Assembly: GCA_910586385.1 (NCBI GenBank)
Contig: CAJUGX010000002.1
Coordinates: forward strand, 206,478 to 270,477
Source: an uncultured Christensenella sp.
Lineage (GTDB): Bacteria > Bacillota > Clostridia > Christensenellales > UBA1242
Length of the DNA: 64,000 nt
Direction: 5' to 3'
Shown here: positions 51,941 through 60,682 of the stretch, piece by piece
Layout of the letters: every line of letters starts with the position of its first letter
Position numbering within the stretch: position 1 is the stretch's first letter
The notes under the pieces: model-generated
Database searches by the model: none
What the model saw: only the letters and a program-made list of their open reading frames with translations
Told to the model about the DNA's origin: nothing
Position numbers and translations under genes: made by a program

Positions 51941-52429
51941 CTAATCACCACCTTCACTAGGTTCAACAAAAGTGACAAGTCTCACTTTTTCCACCTTGAA
52001 AAGTTTCCCATATTTGAAGTTTTCAGTTGAGTATTTTATATAATAAGTCCCAACTTCATCTGCATAATACTTCCCGTCGGTGTCCTTTTTCAAATTGGTC
52101 TCAATGATAATATCATCTTTGTCCAGCCTCTTGCCAAACGCCACAACTTTGACACCAAAGTCCTCGTATGTTTCGTCAAGGGTGAGTTCTATCTCGTCAT
52201 TCCCGATGACTGCAAAACAATCATTTCGGCAAACAATCCACCACGCGCCTGCTCCCAAAAGCAGTCCCACAATGAGAAAAATCAACCCAAAAACAAAAAC
52301 CTTCAAACTTGTGTTTTTGAGAGTATTTTCCACTTGTCTTTGCGATTTTTTGTCTACTTTCACCCCAGAGGCAGAGATGTTTGACTTTGCCCTGCTTGAG
52401 GTTTTGCTTGCACTTTTTCTTGTCGCCAT
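51941..52429 (-). CDS. Membrane protein with Ig-like (DUF5011-type) domain
   Basis: 162 residues from the ATG at 52429 (AAGGAAG upstream). A basic Ser/Lys-rich cytosolic start is followed by one membrane helix (about 43-68) and an extracytoplasmic domain of about 85 residues. The pattern ELTLDETYEDFGVKVVAFG and GTYYIKYS matches bacterial Ig-like repeats of DUF5011 type, which bind cell-surface components. It is co-transcribed with the metallo-hydrolase, one base apart, so they may form a surface complex (inference). Confidence 0.72.
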   Translation of the reverse strand: MATRKSASKTSSRAKSNISASGVKVDKKSQRQVENTLKNTSLKVFVFGLIFLIVGLLLGAGAWWIVCRNDCFAVIGNDEIELTLDETYEDFGVKVVAFGKRLDKDDIIIETNLKKDTDGKYYADEVGTYYIKYSTENFKYGKLFKVEKVRLVTFVEPSEGGD

Positions 52430-52474
52430 TTTATCTTCCTTTATGCAAGTATAACACAAAAGTTTTCAAACACA

Positions 52475-52498
52475 AAAAGAAAGGAGGCAAGCCTCCTT
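52475..52498 (-). terminator. Terminator behind ltaS
   Basis: Stem AAGGAGGC (52481-52488) with GCCTCCTT (52491-52498), followed on the minus strand by CTTTTTG. It separates ltaS from the Ig-like gene. Confidence 0.7.
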
Positions 52499-52537
52499 CT
52501 ATTTGTTATTTTTTTCTTTATTACTTTTTCAAATCTA

Positions 52538-54571
52538 TCACTTATAGTTTCTTGCGTAATTTACGCGATAGTATTTTTCTATCATGATTTGTTTCGAAAC
52601 ATAAGTGTTGACCTTCTCTTTGAAAGCAATGACATCATCATCCACATCTACCTTTTTGCCATCCTTATAGAAATCAATCATGTCCAAAGAATAAACATTT
52701 TCATCAAAAATTGCAGAAAGTGAAGACAAAAACATGCTCTTTTCAATATCTTCTGAGAAGATTGAATATCCCTGTGCCAAACTGCGATTGAATGAAAATC
52801 CAAACAAATCGCAAAGTGTAGGGAAGAGATCATAAGTATTGCAAAACACAGAGTTTTCTCCAGTTTTGAGTTTTGGACTTGAGATTGCAAAAGGCACTCT
52901 GTAAGCAGTTTTCTCATCAGCATACTTGCCTACATTTTTCATCTTGTAAGAAAGATTTTGATAATATGCGTTGTGGTCAGCAAACAAAACGAGTGTTGTT
53001 GTGTCAGAGAGTTTGTTTCCGTTTGCATCATAATGATTTTCAAGGTAATCCACAATGACACCAATGGCGTGGTCAAGAGCAATCGCTTTTGACTTGAATT
53101 CTCTCAAAATTTTATAGTCCTTTGTGCCGACTTCTGGCAAATTGTACCCGAGATTGTTTTCTTCTACATAATCACAGAAATGTTTATAGTTTTCGTCAAA
53201 CTCTTTATAGTATTCGTTGTATCTATAGTTTTGCTGTGTATAAGGTCCATGGGTTGAAACTGTTGTAAAGAATGTGAAGAATGACTGGTCTGTTGGCATA
53301 AACTTTTCACTGAGATTTGCCACAAAATCACCATCATCCACAAAGTCACCAAACTTGTTTGACTTGTCTTCAAGTGTACACTCGTCAAGTGCATAAACAT
53401 TGTCGAATCCAATTGCTTTGTTGAGGGTGTATCTGTCATAGAAGTCCCCACGATAATCATGAAAGAAGTTGACACTTTCATAGCCTGCTTCCTTAAAATA
53501 GTTTGGCAAACTGTCCGGAGTGTAAACGCCAACTTTTTTCAAAATACTTGAGAAAGAGTAGACATTTGGGACATTGCCCAAAATTGAAATATCTTCGCTG
53601 AAGTTGGTTGCATTTCTTGAATAGTACTCTGTGAAATACATTGAGTCGTTGTATATCAAGTTATAGAGATTTGGCGTGTTGAACTCGTCAATTCCAAACC
53701 ATTCCATACTCTCCATCATAATCATAATGAGATTGTCACCTTGCAAAAGACCGGAAACTTCTTCGCCTTGATAAGTTGAGCCAGTGTAAGAGAAGCCTTT
53801 CCCTTCATCAACAAAAGTCTTCATCTCCTTTTCTTCCTCAGCTGAAAGTTCTTCTTTGTAGTCCACAAAGGTCTCAATGCTCTTGAGATAATAAGCATAA
53901 AATCCATATTTTTTCATGTTTGCAAATTTCAGGTCTGTTGATCCATACAAATATTGTCCATTTTCAAAAACATATTTTGATTGAGAATCCTCGGCATACG
54001 CTTTGTCCAAAAAGTTGTAAGTGACAAGACCCGTACTCTCAACAACAATCGCAACTGCAATCATCAAACAAACTGAAGAAAACTTGAATTTGTTTTTTAT
54101 TCTTGGCATATATTTGCTTCCAAAAACCACTGCCAAAATATAAACAACCAAAATCGCCAAACTTGAAAGAAGACATCCCCAGTTTATGAAATCCATCTCA
54201 AAAACGGCACCTGTCTCCCCACCTCTGGCAAAGAGCATGTCCACTGTCGTAAAGTTGAAAAGATTTTTATAAACACAAGAATTTATGATGTTGACAATTC
54301 CTTGCAAAGCCAAAAAAAGAGTTGTGACTGTGATTTTCAGCCACTCTGTTGGAAGTATAAAAATAAACCCAGCAATTATCAAAATTATCGAAATCTCAAT
54401 TTCAAAATGTGTTGGCAAAACGCCAAGCCCCAAAGAAATGAAATTCACCATTTCAAGGGCGATGGCAAACACAACAAAATAGATCCCATAAATGTAATCG
54501 TTTTTCTCTTTCTTGACCTTCTTTTTACCTTGGGTCGTTACCTCAGGCTCAACTGCTTTAACCTTTTTCAC
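52538..54571 (-). CDS. LTA synthase family protein (sulfatase fold)
   Basis: 677 residues. A basic N-terminal tail and five membrane helices (about 27-190) precede an extracellular sulfatase domain. Metal-site Glu288 (MMESMEW), Thr322 (RNATNFSEDIS, at the position of the LtaS catalytic threonine), the STHGPY block and LFADHNAY (Asp-His) are visible. It should polymerise glycerolphosphate from phosphatidylglycerol on to an anchor. The gene starts two bases after the end of dgkB, and the DAG it releases is what DgkB phosphorylates. It may alternatively make another polyol-phosphate polymer. Confidence 0.88.
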   Translation of the reverse strand: MKKVKAVEPEVTTQGKKKVKKEKNDYIYGIYFVVFAIALEMVNFISLGLGVLPTHFEIEISIILIIAGFIFILPTEWLKITVTTLFLALQGIVNIINSCVYKNLFNFTTVDMLFARGGETGAVFEMDFINWGCLLSSLAILVVYILAVVFGSKYMPRIKNKFKFSSVCLMIAVAIVVESTGLVTYNFLDKAYAEDSQSKYVFENGQYLYGSTDLKFANMKKYGFYAYYLKSIETFVDYKEELSAEEEKEMKTFVDEGKGFSYTGSTYQGEEVSGLLQGDNLIMIMMESMEWFGIDEFNTPNLYNLIYNDSMYFTEYYSRNATNFSEDISILGNVPNVYSFSSILKKVGVYTPDSLPNYFKEAGYESVNFFHDYRGDFYDRYTLNKAIGFDNVYALDECTLEDKSNKFGDFVDDGDFVANLSEKFMPTDQSFFTFFTTVSTHGPYTQQNYRYNEYYKEFDENYKHFCDYVEENNLGYNLPEVGTKDYKILREFKSKAIALDHAIGVIVDYLENHYDANGNKLSDTTTLVLFADHNAYYQNLSYKMKNVGKYADEKTAYRVPFAISSPKLKTGENSVFCNTYDLFPTLCDLFGFSFNRSLAQGYSIFSEDIEKSMFLSSLSAIFDENVYSLDMIDFYKDGKKVDVDDDVIAFKEKVNTYVSKQIMIEKYYRVNYARNYK

Positions 54572-54573
54572 GA

Positions 54574-55473
54574 CTATTTCCCCTTTACAAAAATTTCAAC
54601 GTGTTGCTTCAAAACCTCAAGGTCGAAAGCTCCACCAAATCCGCTTTCGCCATCAAGATTGACAATCTCATCTGCTGGCAAGTCCACATGCAGTTTTTGT
54701 GCTTTGACAATTCTGCATTTTTTGCCATTTTTCAAACTCTTCATCCCGAAAAGGAAAAGTCTGAAGATACGCAGGATAGTAGAGAATGCAACTTTCTTTT
54801 TCTTACGCTCGCTCACCAAAATGACATTGACGTATCCGTCATCACAGCTTGCCATGTTGTTGATTTTATACCCCGCAACATACTTGCTGTTGGCAATGAT
54901 GCCAAGCGCATACTTGCCCCTCTTCTTTTTGCCATCAAACTCAATTGTCATAGGGATTGGATGAGCGTTGAACATCTCTTTCACTCCATAACTGAAATAC
55001 GCAATTCTTCCAAGATGTTTCTTTTGAGTCTGAGAAGTCGCATAACTAGACTTTGTGAAAATCCCAAAACAGCAAACATAGATGCCATATCTGTCATTCA
55101 CCTTAAACACATCGTGTCTGACTGTTTGTCCAGCCAAAATGATTTTCACTGCTTTTTTGACATTTTTTGAAATGCCAAGTGAATGTGCCAAATCGTTTGT
55201 CGTCCCTGCTGGGATATATCCAATCTGTGGTCTGTTTGGCACTTCTGAAATCGCATTGACAACTTCGTTCATTGTGCCGTCTCCACCAGACACAACAAAA
55301 ACATCATAAACGCCACACGCCTCGCGCGCAAAAAGTCCCGCATCTCCACGTTTTGTTGTAGGTTTGCAGTCAACGACCTCGAATCTCTTTTTAAGTTCTT
55401 TCAAGATATAATCAATCTTTTTGTGGCTTTTTTGCTTTCCACTTGTCGGATTATATACATAGATACATTTCAT
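54574..55473 (-). CDS. Diacylglycerol kinase family lipid kinase
   Basis: 299 residues with the DAGK catalytic signature: YNPTSGKQ (7-14), SGGDGTMNEV (62-71) and IPAGTTNDLAHSLG. Bacterial DgkB phosphorylates diacylglycerol to phosphatidic acid, recycling the by-product of LTA synthesis. ltaS directly follows, fitting this role. A YegS-like or other lipid substrate is possible. Confidence 0.9.
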   Translation of the reverse strand: MKCIYVYNPTSGKQKSHKKIDYILKELKKRFEVVDCKPTTKRGDAGLFAREACGVYDVFVVSGGDGTMNEVVNAISEVPNRPQIGYIPAGTTNDLAHSLGISKNVKKAVKIILAGQTVRHDVFKVNDRYGIYVCCFGIFTKSSYATSQTQKKHLGRIAYFSYGVKEMFNAHPIPMTIEFDGKKKRGKYALGIIANSKYVAGYKINNMASCDDGYVNVILVSERKKKKVAFSTILRIFRLFLFGMKSLKNGKKCRIVKAQKLHVDLPADEIVNLDGESGFGGAFDLEVLKQHVEIFVKGK

Positions 55474-55532
55474 AGGAATATATTATCATTTTATGCGAAA
55501 AATGTAAAGTAATGCAATCGTACTTAACAATC

Positions 55533-55570
55533 AAAAAAAGTATTTTATCGAAAAATTTCGACAAAATACT
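55533..55570 (-). terminator. Terminator of the HAD phosphatase gene
   Basis: Stem 55539-55551 with 55558-55570 (AGTATTTTATCGA and TCGACAAAATACT), with seven T on the minus strand side. It lies just past the stop at 55572. Confidence 0.85.
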
Positions 55571-55571
55571 C

Positions 55572-56138
55572 CTATCTAGGCACATCAATTGCAACAGGAT
55601 TCTTATTTTTTACCAAAAAAGCACTGTCTGCGACTTTCATCATAGGATAGTCACTCATTGAGTCTGAATAAAAACTCTTCAGCTTTTCGCCATTGAATTT
55701 TGCTTGAAAGCGCACATATTTTTGCTTGCCATAACAATTTTCCCCAATCACTTTTCCTGTCTTTGTATCATAAAGCGTGCAAAGGTAATTCTTTATCCCA
55801 AGTCTTTTCATTGCTGGCACAAGCACAAAGTCGAGTGACGCTGAAATGATTATGTCATCTTCCTTCTGCTGTTCTTTGTACCAATCATAGACTTTCAAAA
55901 TTCTCTTGTTCCAAAACTTGTCAAGGATTGCATCAAGGTTTCGAAACCAAGGGATGAAGAAAAACAAAAACTCTTTCGTCCTCTTTTTGCTGAGGACTTT
56001 GAAACCATAGAGCAACAGAACAATCAAATACCATGGAAAAAACAAAAGCAGGTACGTCCTTGTCAAAACCATATAGATAAAGAAATCGGTGGAACTGTCC
56101 CCGTCATAAATTGTCTTGTCAAAGTCATAACCATTCAT
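55572..56138 (-). CDS. HAD-superfamily phosphatase (phosphoserine-phosphatase-like)
   Basis: 188 residues from the ATG at 56138, preceded by GCGGAGA; this starts right at the HAD motif. Motif I is DFDKT (5-9), the motif II Ser lies in IISASLDF, and motif III is in KSFYSDSMSDYPMM. A cap with a hydrophobic stretch (TRTYLLLFFPWYLIVLLLYG) suggests membrane association or lipid-like phosphate substrates. Members dephosphorylate phosphoserine or glycerol- and lipid-phosphates. It is divergent from the TtcA fusion gene. Confidence 0.75.
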   Translation of the reverse strand: MNGYDFDKTIYDGDSSTDFFIYMVLTRTYLLLFFPWYLIVLLLYGFKVLSKKRTKEFLFFFIPWFRNLDAILDKFWNKRILKVYDWYKEQQKEDDIIISASLDFVLVPAMKRLGIKNYLCTLYDTKTGKVIGENCYGKQKYVRFQAKFNGEKLKSFYSDSMSDYPMMKVADSAFLVKNKNPVAIDVPR

Positions 56139-56238
56139 AATTTTCTCCGCAATATATTTTATCATAGTGAAAGCTCTTTGGCAAAACAAAAACAAAGACA
56201 ATTTGTCTATTTCATTTTCGAAACTTTTTCTTGTGTGG

Positions 56239-56244
56239 TATACT
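56239..56244 (+). promoter_or_regulatory. Extended -10 promoter element of the rhodanese-TtcA gene
   Basis: TGG-TATACT (56236-56244) forms an extended -10. The ATG at 56252 follows seven bases later without a ribosome site. The -35 is weak. Confidence 0.5.
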
Positions 56245-56251
56245 ATCGTAT

Positions 56252-57388
56252 ATGGAACAGTATACCTCCTACCAAACACTGAAAAACCATTCAAGAGATT
56301 TTCACATCGTTGACATACGTGACGCTGTTTCTTTTTCATATGGACACATTCCAAATGCAATCAATTTGAAACCCGCTGACGCAGAACACTTTGCGGGAGA
56401 GTTGGACAAAAAAGTTGTGCTTTACTGCAAAGACGGAAAGCAAAGTGGAGAGATTGCCATCCGCCTTTCAAAAAATGGAATTGCTGTCACCTCAATAAAA
56501 GACGGGTATTTTGGCTATATCAGAGAACATTCAAAAACCCTTATAGAAGAAAATATCTGTGAGAAAGTTGAAACAAGCATAAGAAAGAAATTTCATAAAA
56601 CGCTTTTCAGCAGATTTGCAAAAGCAATCAATGAGTATGACATGATTGCACCAAATGACAAGATTGCCGTGTGCATCTCTGGTGGAAAAGACTCTATGCT
56701 TATGGCAAAACTTTTTCAAGAACTCAAACGCCACAACAAATTCCCATTCGAACTCGTCTTTCTTGTTATGGATCCAGGATACAGCAGAGCCAATCGTGAA
56801 GTGATTGAACGAAATTGTAAAATGCTCGCCATCCCGGCACAAATCTTTGAGACAGACATTTTCGAAAATGTTTTCAATATAGAGAAATCTCCTTGCTACA
56901 TCTGTGCGAGGATGAGAAGAGGACACCTTTACAACAAGGCAAAAGAACTTGGTTGCAACAAAATCGCTCTCGGGCACCACTATGACGATGTGATTGAAAC
57001 AATCCTCTTAGGTATGCTCTACAGCGGGCAAGTACAGACAATGATGCCAAAACTCCACAGCACAAACTTTGATGGGATGGAGCTCATCCGACCACTCTAC
57101 CTTCTGCGTGAAGAGGACATCAAACACTGGCGAGATTACAATGACCTTTATTTCATCCAGTGCGCTTGCAAATTCACCGAGCAACTCGCGCTTGAAAAAG
57201 AAGACATTTCAAACTTAAGTTCGAAACGGGCAAAGGTCAAAGAAATCATAAAATCCATAAAAGAAGATGACCCTCAAATCGAAGGCAACATCTTCAAAAG
57301 TGTTGAAAACGTAAACCTCTCAACGGTGATTGCTTACAAAGACAAAGACAACAAAATTCACCATTTTCTTGATGATTACAACGAATAA
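56252..57388 (+). CDS. Rhodanese domain fused to TtcA-like tRNA thiolation enzyme
   Basis: 378 residues. Residues 1 to about 95 are a rhodanese domain with Cys59 in LYCKDGKQSG as sulfur carrier. From about 110 the N-type ATP-pyrophosphatase domain follows, with SGGKDS (143-148) and the TtcA-type cysteine pair CYICARMRRG (215-224). TtcA makes 2-thiocytidine at position 32 of tRNA using an Fe-S cluster and a sulfur donor. The fused rhodanese could deliver sulfur. A second cysteine pair, QCACKF, lies near residue 310. The start codon has no ribosome site. The exact tRNA target is uncertain. Confidence 0.85.
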   Translation: MEQYTSYQTLKNHSRDFHIVDIRDAVSFSYGHIPNAINLKPADAEHFAGELDKKVVLYCKDGKQSGEIAIRLSKNGIAVTSIKDGYFGYIREHSKTLIEENICEKVETSIRKKFHKTLFSRFAKAINEYDMIAPNDKIAVCISGGKDSMLMAKLFQELKRHNKFPFELVFLVMDPGYSRANREVIERNCKMLAIPAQIFETDIFENVFNIEKSPCYICARMRRGHLYNKAKELGCNKIALGHHYDDVIETILLGMLYSGQVQTMMPKLHSTNFDGMELIRPLYLLREEDIKHWRDYNDLYFIQCACKFTEQLALEKEDISNLSSKRAKVKEIIKSIKEDDPQIEGNIFKSVENVNLSTVIAYKDKDNKIHHFLDDYNE

Positions 57389-57411
57389 AACAGGCTTTGC
57401 CCTGTTTTTTT
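57387..57411 (+). terminator. Terminator of the rhodanese-TtcA gene
   Basis: Stem AAAACAGG (57387-57394) with CCTGTTTT (57401-57408) and a T run. It overlaps the end of the gene. Confidence 0.8.
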
Positions 57412-57473
57412 GATAATTGGAGAAAATCATACAAACTTCGACAGAATCGGTGAAAATCACCAAAAATAACCTT

Positions 57474-57501
57474 TTGATATGACACCTATATGTCGTATAA
57501 T
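57474..57501 (+). promoter_or_regulatory. Promoter of the 101-residue hypothetical gene
   Basis: TTGATA (57474-57479), a 16-base spacer and TATAAT (57496-57501), 26 bases before the ATG at 57528, which has AAAAGGAG. Confidence 0.7.
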
Positions 57502-57527
57502 TTTTCTTGTTCTAAAAGGAGAAAAAT

Positions 57528-57833
57528 ATGAAAAGTGATGTATTAAAAGTGATTGCTCAAAAGGCAAAAAGGAGATTGATTGGCAAGGAAAATGTTGTCA
57601 ACGCAAAAATCAAAGTGATTTCAAATGAGGATGAAGATTTCAAGACCAAAGTCGAATATCTCTTGTCACAGGACAGCGTTGTATCAAATCCTGTCCACTA
57701 TCTGATTGACGACAGAATCTTAAACAGCATGGCAGAAAACCAAAAAGAAAAGTACCTTCTCGACACCCTCGACAAGTACAACTCTCTAAGAAACAAACTT
57801 GAGCAACCAGCTTACAGCAGATTTTGTATGTAA
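57528..57833 (+). CDS. Small hypothetical protein
   Basis: 101 residues with a good promoter and AAAAGGAG site. The N-terminal part is basic (KVIAQKAKRRLIGKENVV), the middle acidic (SNEDEDFKTKVEYLLSQ), and the chain ends QPAYSRFCM. It looks like a helical soluble protein. I do not recognise a family. The acyltransferase gene follows 33 bases downstream on the same strand, so the two may be co-transcribed. Confidence 0.6.
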   Translation: MKSDVLKVIAQKAKRRLIGKENVVNAKIKVISNEDEDFKTKVEYLLSQDSVVSNPVHYLIDDRILNSMAENQKEKYLLDTLDKYNSLRNKLEQPAYSRFCM

Positions 57834-57866
57834 CACACATCGCCCCTTTCAAACATATATATTCAT

Positions 57867-58448
57867 ATGAAAAAATCTGAGTATCAATTTGACAAAATTC
57901 ATACGATTGGGAAAAACACAAAAATTGATAAGAGTGTCGTTCTTTCCGGCAAATGCATCATTGGTGACAACTGCACAATCTTGGCTGGCAGTGTCTTGAC
58001 CGATGCGAGAATTGGAAACAACTGCCACATCGAAAACAGCACAGTTGAAGAGAGCGTGATTGGCGAGCATTGTCACATTGGGCCTTATAGCCACCTGCGT
58101 CCAAACTGCGTTTTGGCTGACCGAGTCAAGGTTGGCTCGTTTGCAGAAATCAAAAACAGCAATGTTGGAGAAGGGTCAAAAATTCCACACCTCTCCTATG
58201 TTGGCGATGCTGATGTAGGCAAAAATGTCAATATCGGTTGCGGAGTTGTCTTTGCCAATTACAACGGGCAAATCAAACAACGCTCCACCATTGGCGACAA
58301 TGTCTTTATTGGTTGCAATGTAAATATCGTCGCCCCAGTAAACATTGCTAATGGCACATATATTTGTGCTGGCACAACCGTCACCAAAGACACCGAAGAA
58401 GGAGACTTTGTCATAGGAAGAGTTCGCCAAGAAAACAAAAAAAGATAG
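57867..58448 (+). CDS. Stand-alone GlmU acetyltransferase-type hexapeptide protein
   Basis: 193 residues, left-handed beta-helix built of hexapeptide repeats. The blocks HIGPYSHLRPN, VKVGSFAEIKNSNVGEGS and IPHLSYVGDADVGKNVNIGCG match the C-terminal GlmU domain, with His108 at the catalytic position of glucosamine-1-phosphate acetyltransferases. The uridylyltransferase half is absent from the gene. It could acetylate GlcN-1-P with a separate uridylyltransferase, or serve another sugar nucleotide pathway. No ribosome site precedes the ATG. Confidence 0.8.
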   Translation: MKKSEYQFDKIHTIGKNTKIDKSVVLSGKCIIGDNCTILAGSVLTDARIGNNCHIENSTVEESVIGEHCHIGPYSHLRPNCVLADRVKVGSFAEIKNSNVGEGSKIPHLSYVGDADVGKNVNIGCGVVFANYNGQIKQRSTIGDNVFIGCNVNIVAPVNIANGTYICAGTTVTKDTEEGDFVIGRVRQENKKR

Positions 58449-58468
58449 CAATCCGCTGTCTTTTATTT
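58441..58468 (+). terminator. Terminator of the hexapeptide gene
   Basis: Stem AAAGATAGC (58441-58449) with GCTGTCTTT (58455-58463, one G-U pair) and a T run, overlapping the gene end. Confidence 0.75.
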
Positions 58469-58602
58469 TTCCCCTTTTTACTCAAAAAACGTAGAAAGCA
58501 TTCAATTCCTACTCCAGCAACGCCTCATCATTTGCAATTTGCTTGACTCCCCACCTCACTTGTGATAAAATGACACTATAAATATTTTCAAGGAGATTTT
58601 TT

Positions 58603-59421
58603 ATGGAAGAAAATGGGTTAAATCAAAATCCAGCGACTTCAGCAGAAAGCAAACCAAACCTTTTGTTTGCAATCCTTGCTGCAATCGGACTTGCACTTGT
58701 TGGCTCAGTGCTTTATGGAGTGCTTTATTATGTAGGATACATCGCATGGATTGCATCATATGTCACAATCATCGCTTCAGCTTGGGGCTACAAACACTTC
58801 AACAAGAAGATGGATTGGAAAGGATATTTGACAGTTGCAATCGCATCAATTGCTGCCGTTATCGTTTCAATGTTTATTTCACTCACACTTGTCGTTGCAA
58901 AAGCATACAACTGCTCATTTATTGATGCCCTCAAAAATCTTTTCACACTTCTTGACACTCACGACAAAATCAGATCATATGTCATAAGAGATGGTGCATT
59001 GACTGGCGTGTTTACATTGCTCGGACTTTTGTCTTACTTCTTCTATGAGAAGAGATTGCAAATGGCAAAGAAATCAGAAACACAAGCAATTGAATCTTCA
59101 AAACAAGAAGAGAAAAAGGAAACACCTGTTGCCCCTGCAAAAACAGAAGAAGCTGTTGCAGAGCAAAAACAAGTCGCTCAAGAAAAACCAGTTGTCGCTG
59201 CAAAAGTTGGGACTTCTGCCTCTGCTGAAAAGAAGTTGACTGCTGTACCAGCAGAACTCAAAGATAAACCTGCAAAGAAGCCTGCGTCAAAGAAAACTCA
59301 GACAACTTCAGCAAACAAACCTTTGATGGTTAAACCAGTTGTTTCAAACAAAACAACAACTGCAAAAAAGACAACAACAAAAACAACGTCTACTTCAAAA
59401 CCAACAACAAAAAAAGACTAA
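58603..59421 (+). CDS. Membrane protein with lysine/threonine-rich basic tail
   Basis: 272 residues preceded by AAGGAG. Four hydrophobic helices (about 20-43, 45-63, 74-99 and 131-148) are followed by a 120-residue cytosolic tail, low in complexity. It is first Glu/Gln/Lys-rich (KSETQAIESSKQEEKKET) and later Lys/Thr/Pro-rich (KPASKKTQTTSANKP, AKKTTTKTTSTSKPTTKK), resembling eukaryotic histone H1 tails. A basic disordered tail could bind DNA, RNA or acidic membrane lipids. It recalls the AT-hook membrane protein at 35.3-37.7 kb in design. No family recognised. Confidence 0.65.
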   Translation: MEENGLNQNPATSAESKPNLLFAILAAIGLALVGSVLYGVLYYVGYIAWIASYVTIIASAWGYKHFNKKMDWKGYLTVAIASIAAVIVSMFISLTLVVAKAYNCSFIDALKNLFTLLDTHDKIRSYVIRDGALTGVFTLLGLLSYFFYEKRLQMAKKSETQAIESSKQEEKKETPVAPAKTEEAVAEQKQVAQEKPVVAAKVGTSASAEKKLTAVPAELKDKPAKKPASKKTQTTSANKPLMVKPVVSNKTTTAKKTTTKTTSTSKPTTKKD

Positions 59422-59422
59422 C

Positions 59423-59453
59423 AAAAAGAGTGAACAATCTTCACTCTTTTTTT
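59423..59453 (+). terminator. Terminator of the basic-tail membrane protein gene
   Basis: Stem AAAAAGAGTGA (59423-59433) with TCACTCTTTTT (59441-59451) and a T run. Confidence 0.9.
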
Positions 59454-59498
59454 ATTTTCATCTTGCCCACAAAATAAAAAATCTAAGTTAACATTGAC

Positions 59499-60359
59499 TT
59501 AGATTTTATTTAATGCCCGCATTATTTTATCCTTGTTTTCAAGCGAACTTGCAATCGTGAAAGGCATAACAAGATGACTCCCCTCAAACTCCAAAATATC
59601 TGGATTTAGAGGAAAGATGTTGTCTCCATTCTCATAATAAACTTCCCCGCCGTTTTTCTGAATCAAGTAAGCGCTTTGAATTATGTCCCAGATGTTTGCA
59701 CCTCGCCTTGTGAAAATATGATTTTGTGTACAAACAGCAACTTTCGCAAATTGAGCAAGGGTTGAGTGCCCAGCATAAGCCCTTATTGTTTCATTGTTGT
59801 CAAAGAGCGACGCAATTCGTTTCTCTGTTTCACTCCTCTGCGTGTCTCTGTAGATGTGACTGACATAATTCGTCTTTCCATTTTTTGAAAGTACCTGGAT
59901 AGGCTCTCCAAAATTACAAAGCCCATCCCTCGAAGCATTTGCAGAAATCAAAAATGGTTGCCCAAGCCATGGCTCTGGGATATAAACAAGCGAAAGCACT
60001 GGTGCCATATCTTCAAGCAAACAAACTCCAACACACCACTCAAAATTTGAAGTATCTCTAAAAGCCTTTGTACCATCAATTGGATCAACAACCCAAACAT
60101 ATTTGCTGGCAAGAGCTTTTCTGTAAACCTCTTCTGAGAAACTTTCTTCTTGAATCACAATCGAACTTGGAAGCAGTTTTGGCATCTCCTTGTCAAAGAT
60201 TTCACCTATTTTTATATCAGCGACAGTTGCAGAGTCACCGTCAGACTTTTCTTAGACAACCACCATTTTTTCTCTTGTCTCGCAAATGATGTCTCTCACC
60301 TTTCCAGTTAGGATTTCAATTAACTTTTCTTCCAAAAGATTTAAGATTTCTCCCCTCAT
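59499..60359 (-). pseudogene. Inositol-monophosphatase-family gene with in-frame TAA
   Basis: From the ATG at 60359 (GGGAGAG upstream), the frame reads MRGEILNLLEEKLIEILTGK and continues to a TAA at 60254-60252. It then goes on unbroken with EKSDGDSATVADIKIGEIFD, the normal second block of this family, to the stop at 59499. The downstream part has the metal-binding DPIDGT motif, GANIWDI and an FEGSH end. About 286 codons in total is a typical IMPase/CysQ length. The TAA probably replaces a Gln or Lys codon. As it stands, only a truncated product from an internal start could form. Family activity would be dephosphorylation of inositol or nucleotide 3'-phosphates. Confidence 0.75.
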
Positions 60360-60418
60360 AATCACTCTCCCACTTTCCCTAATGATAACAAAAAAGGATT
60401 GATTATCTCAATCCAATC

Positions 60419-60495
60419 TGGTTGGCTTGAGTGGACTCGAACCACCGACCCCCACCTTATCAGGGTGGTGCTCTAACCGACTGAGCTACAAGCCA
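60419..60495 (-). tRNA. tRNA-Ile (anticodon GAT)
   Basis: 77 bases with encoded CCA and discriminator A. The acceptor pairs TGGCTTG with CAAGCCA, the D arm contains AGCTCAGTCGGTTAGAGC, the anticodon loop is CTGATAA (GAT) and the T loop TTCGAGT. All four arms pair well. Confidence 0.95.
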
Positions 60496-60624
60496 TCATT
60501 ACATCCTCAATACTCGGCGGGGATGTGCCTGTATTTTGAATGCGAGTTTATTATAACCGAAAGTCATTTTTCTGTCAAGCATTTATCATAAATTGTTTAA
60601 CTTTTTTGTTTCATATTAAAAAAG

Positions 60625-60667
60625 TCAAAAAAAGACTGAAAGCAAATATCCTTTCACTTTCAGTCTT
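60625..60667 (-). terminator. Terminator of the SDR gene
   Basis: Stem AAGACTGAAAG (60632-60642) with CTTTCAGTCTT (60657-60667), with T residues on the minus strand. Confidence 0.85.
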
Positions 60668-60682
60668 ACAAATTATATTTTT

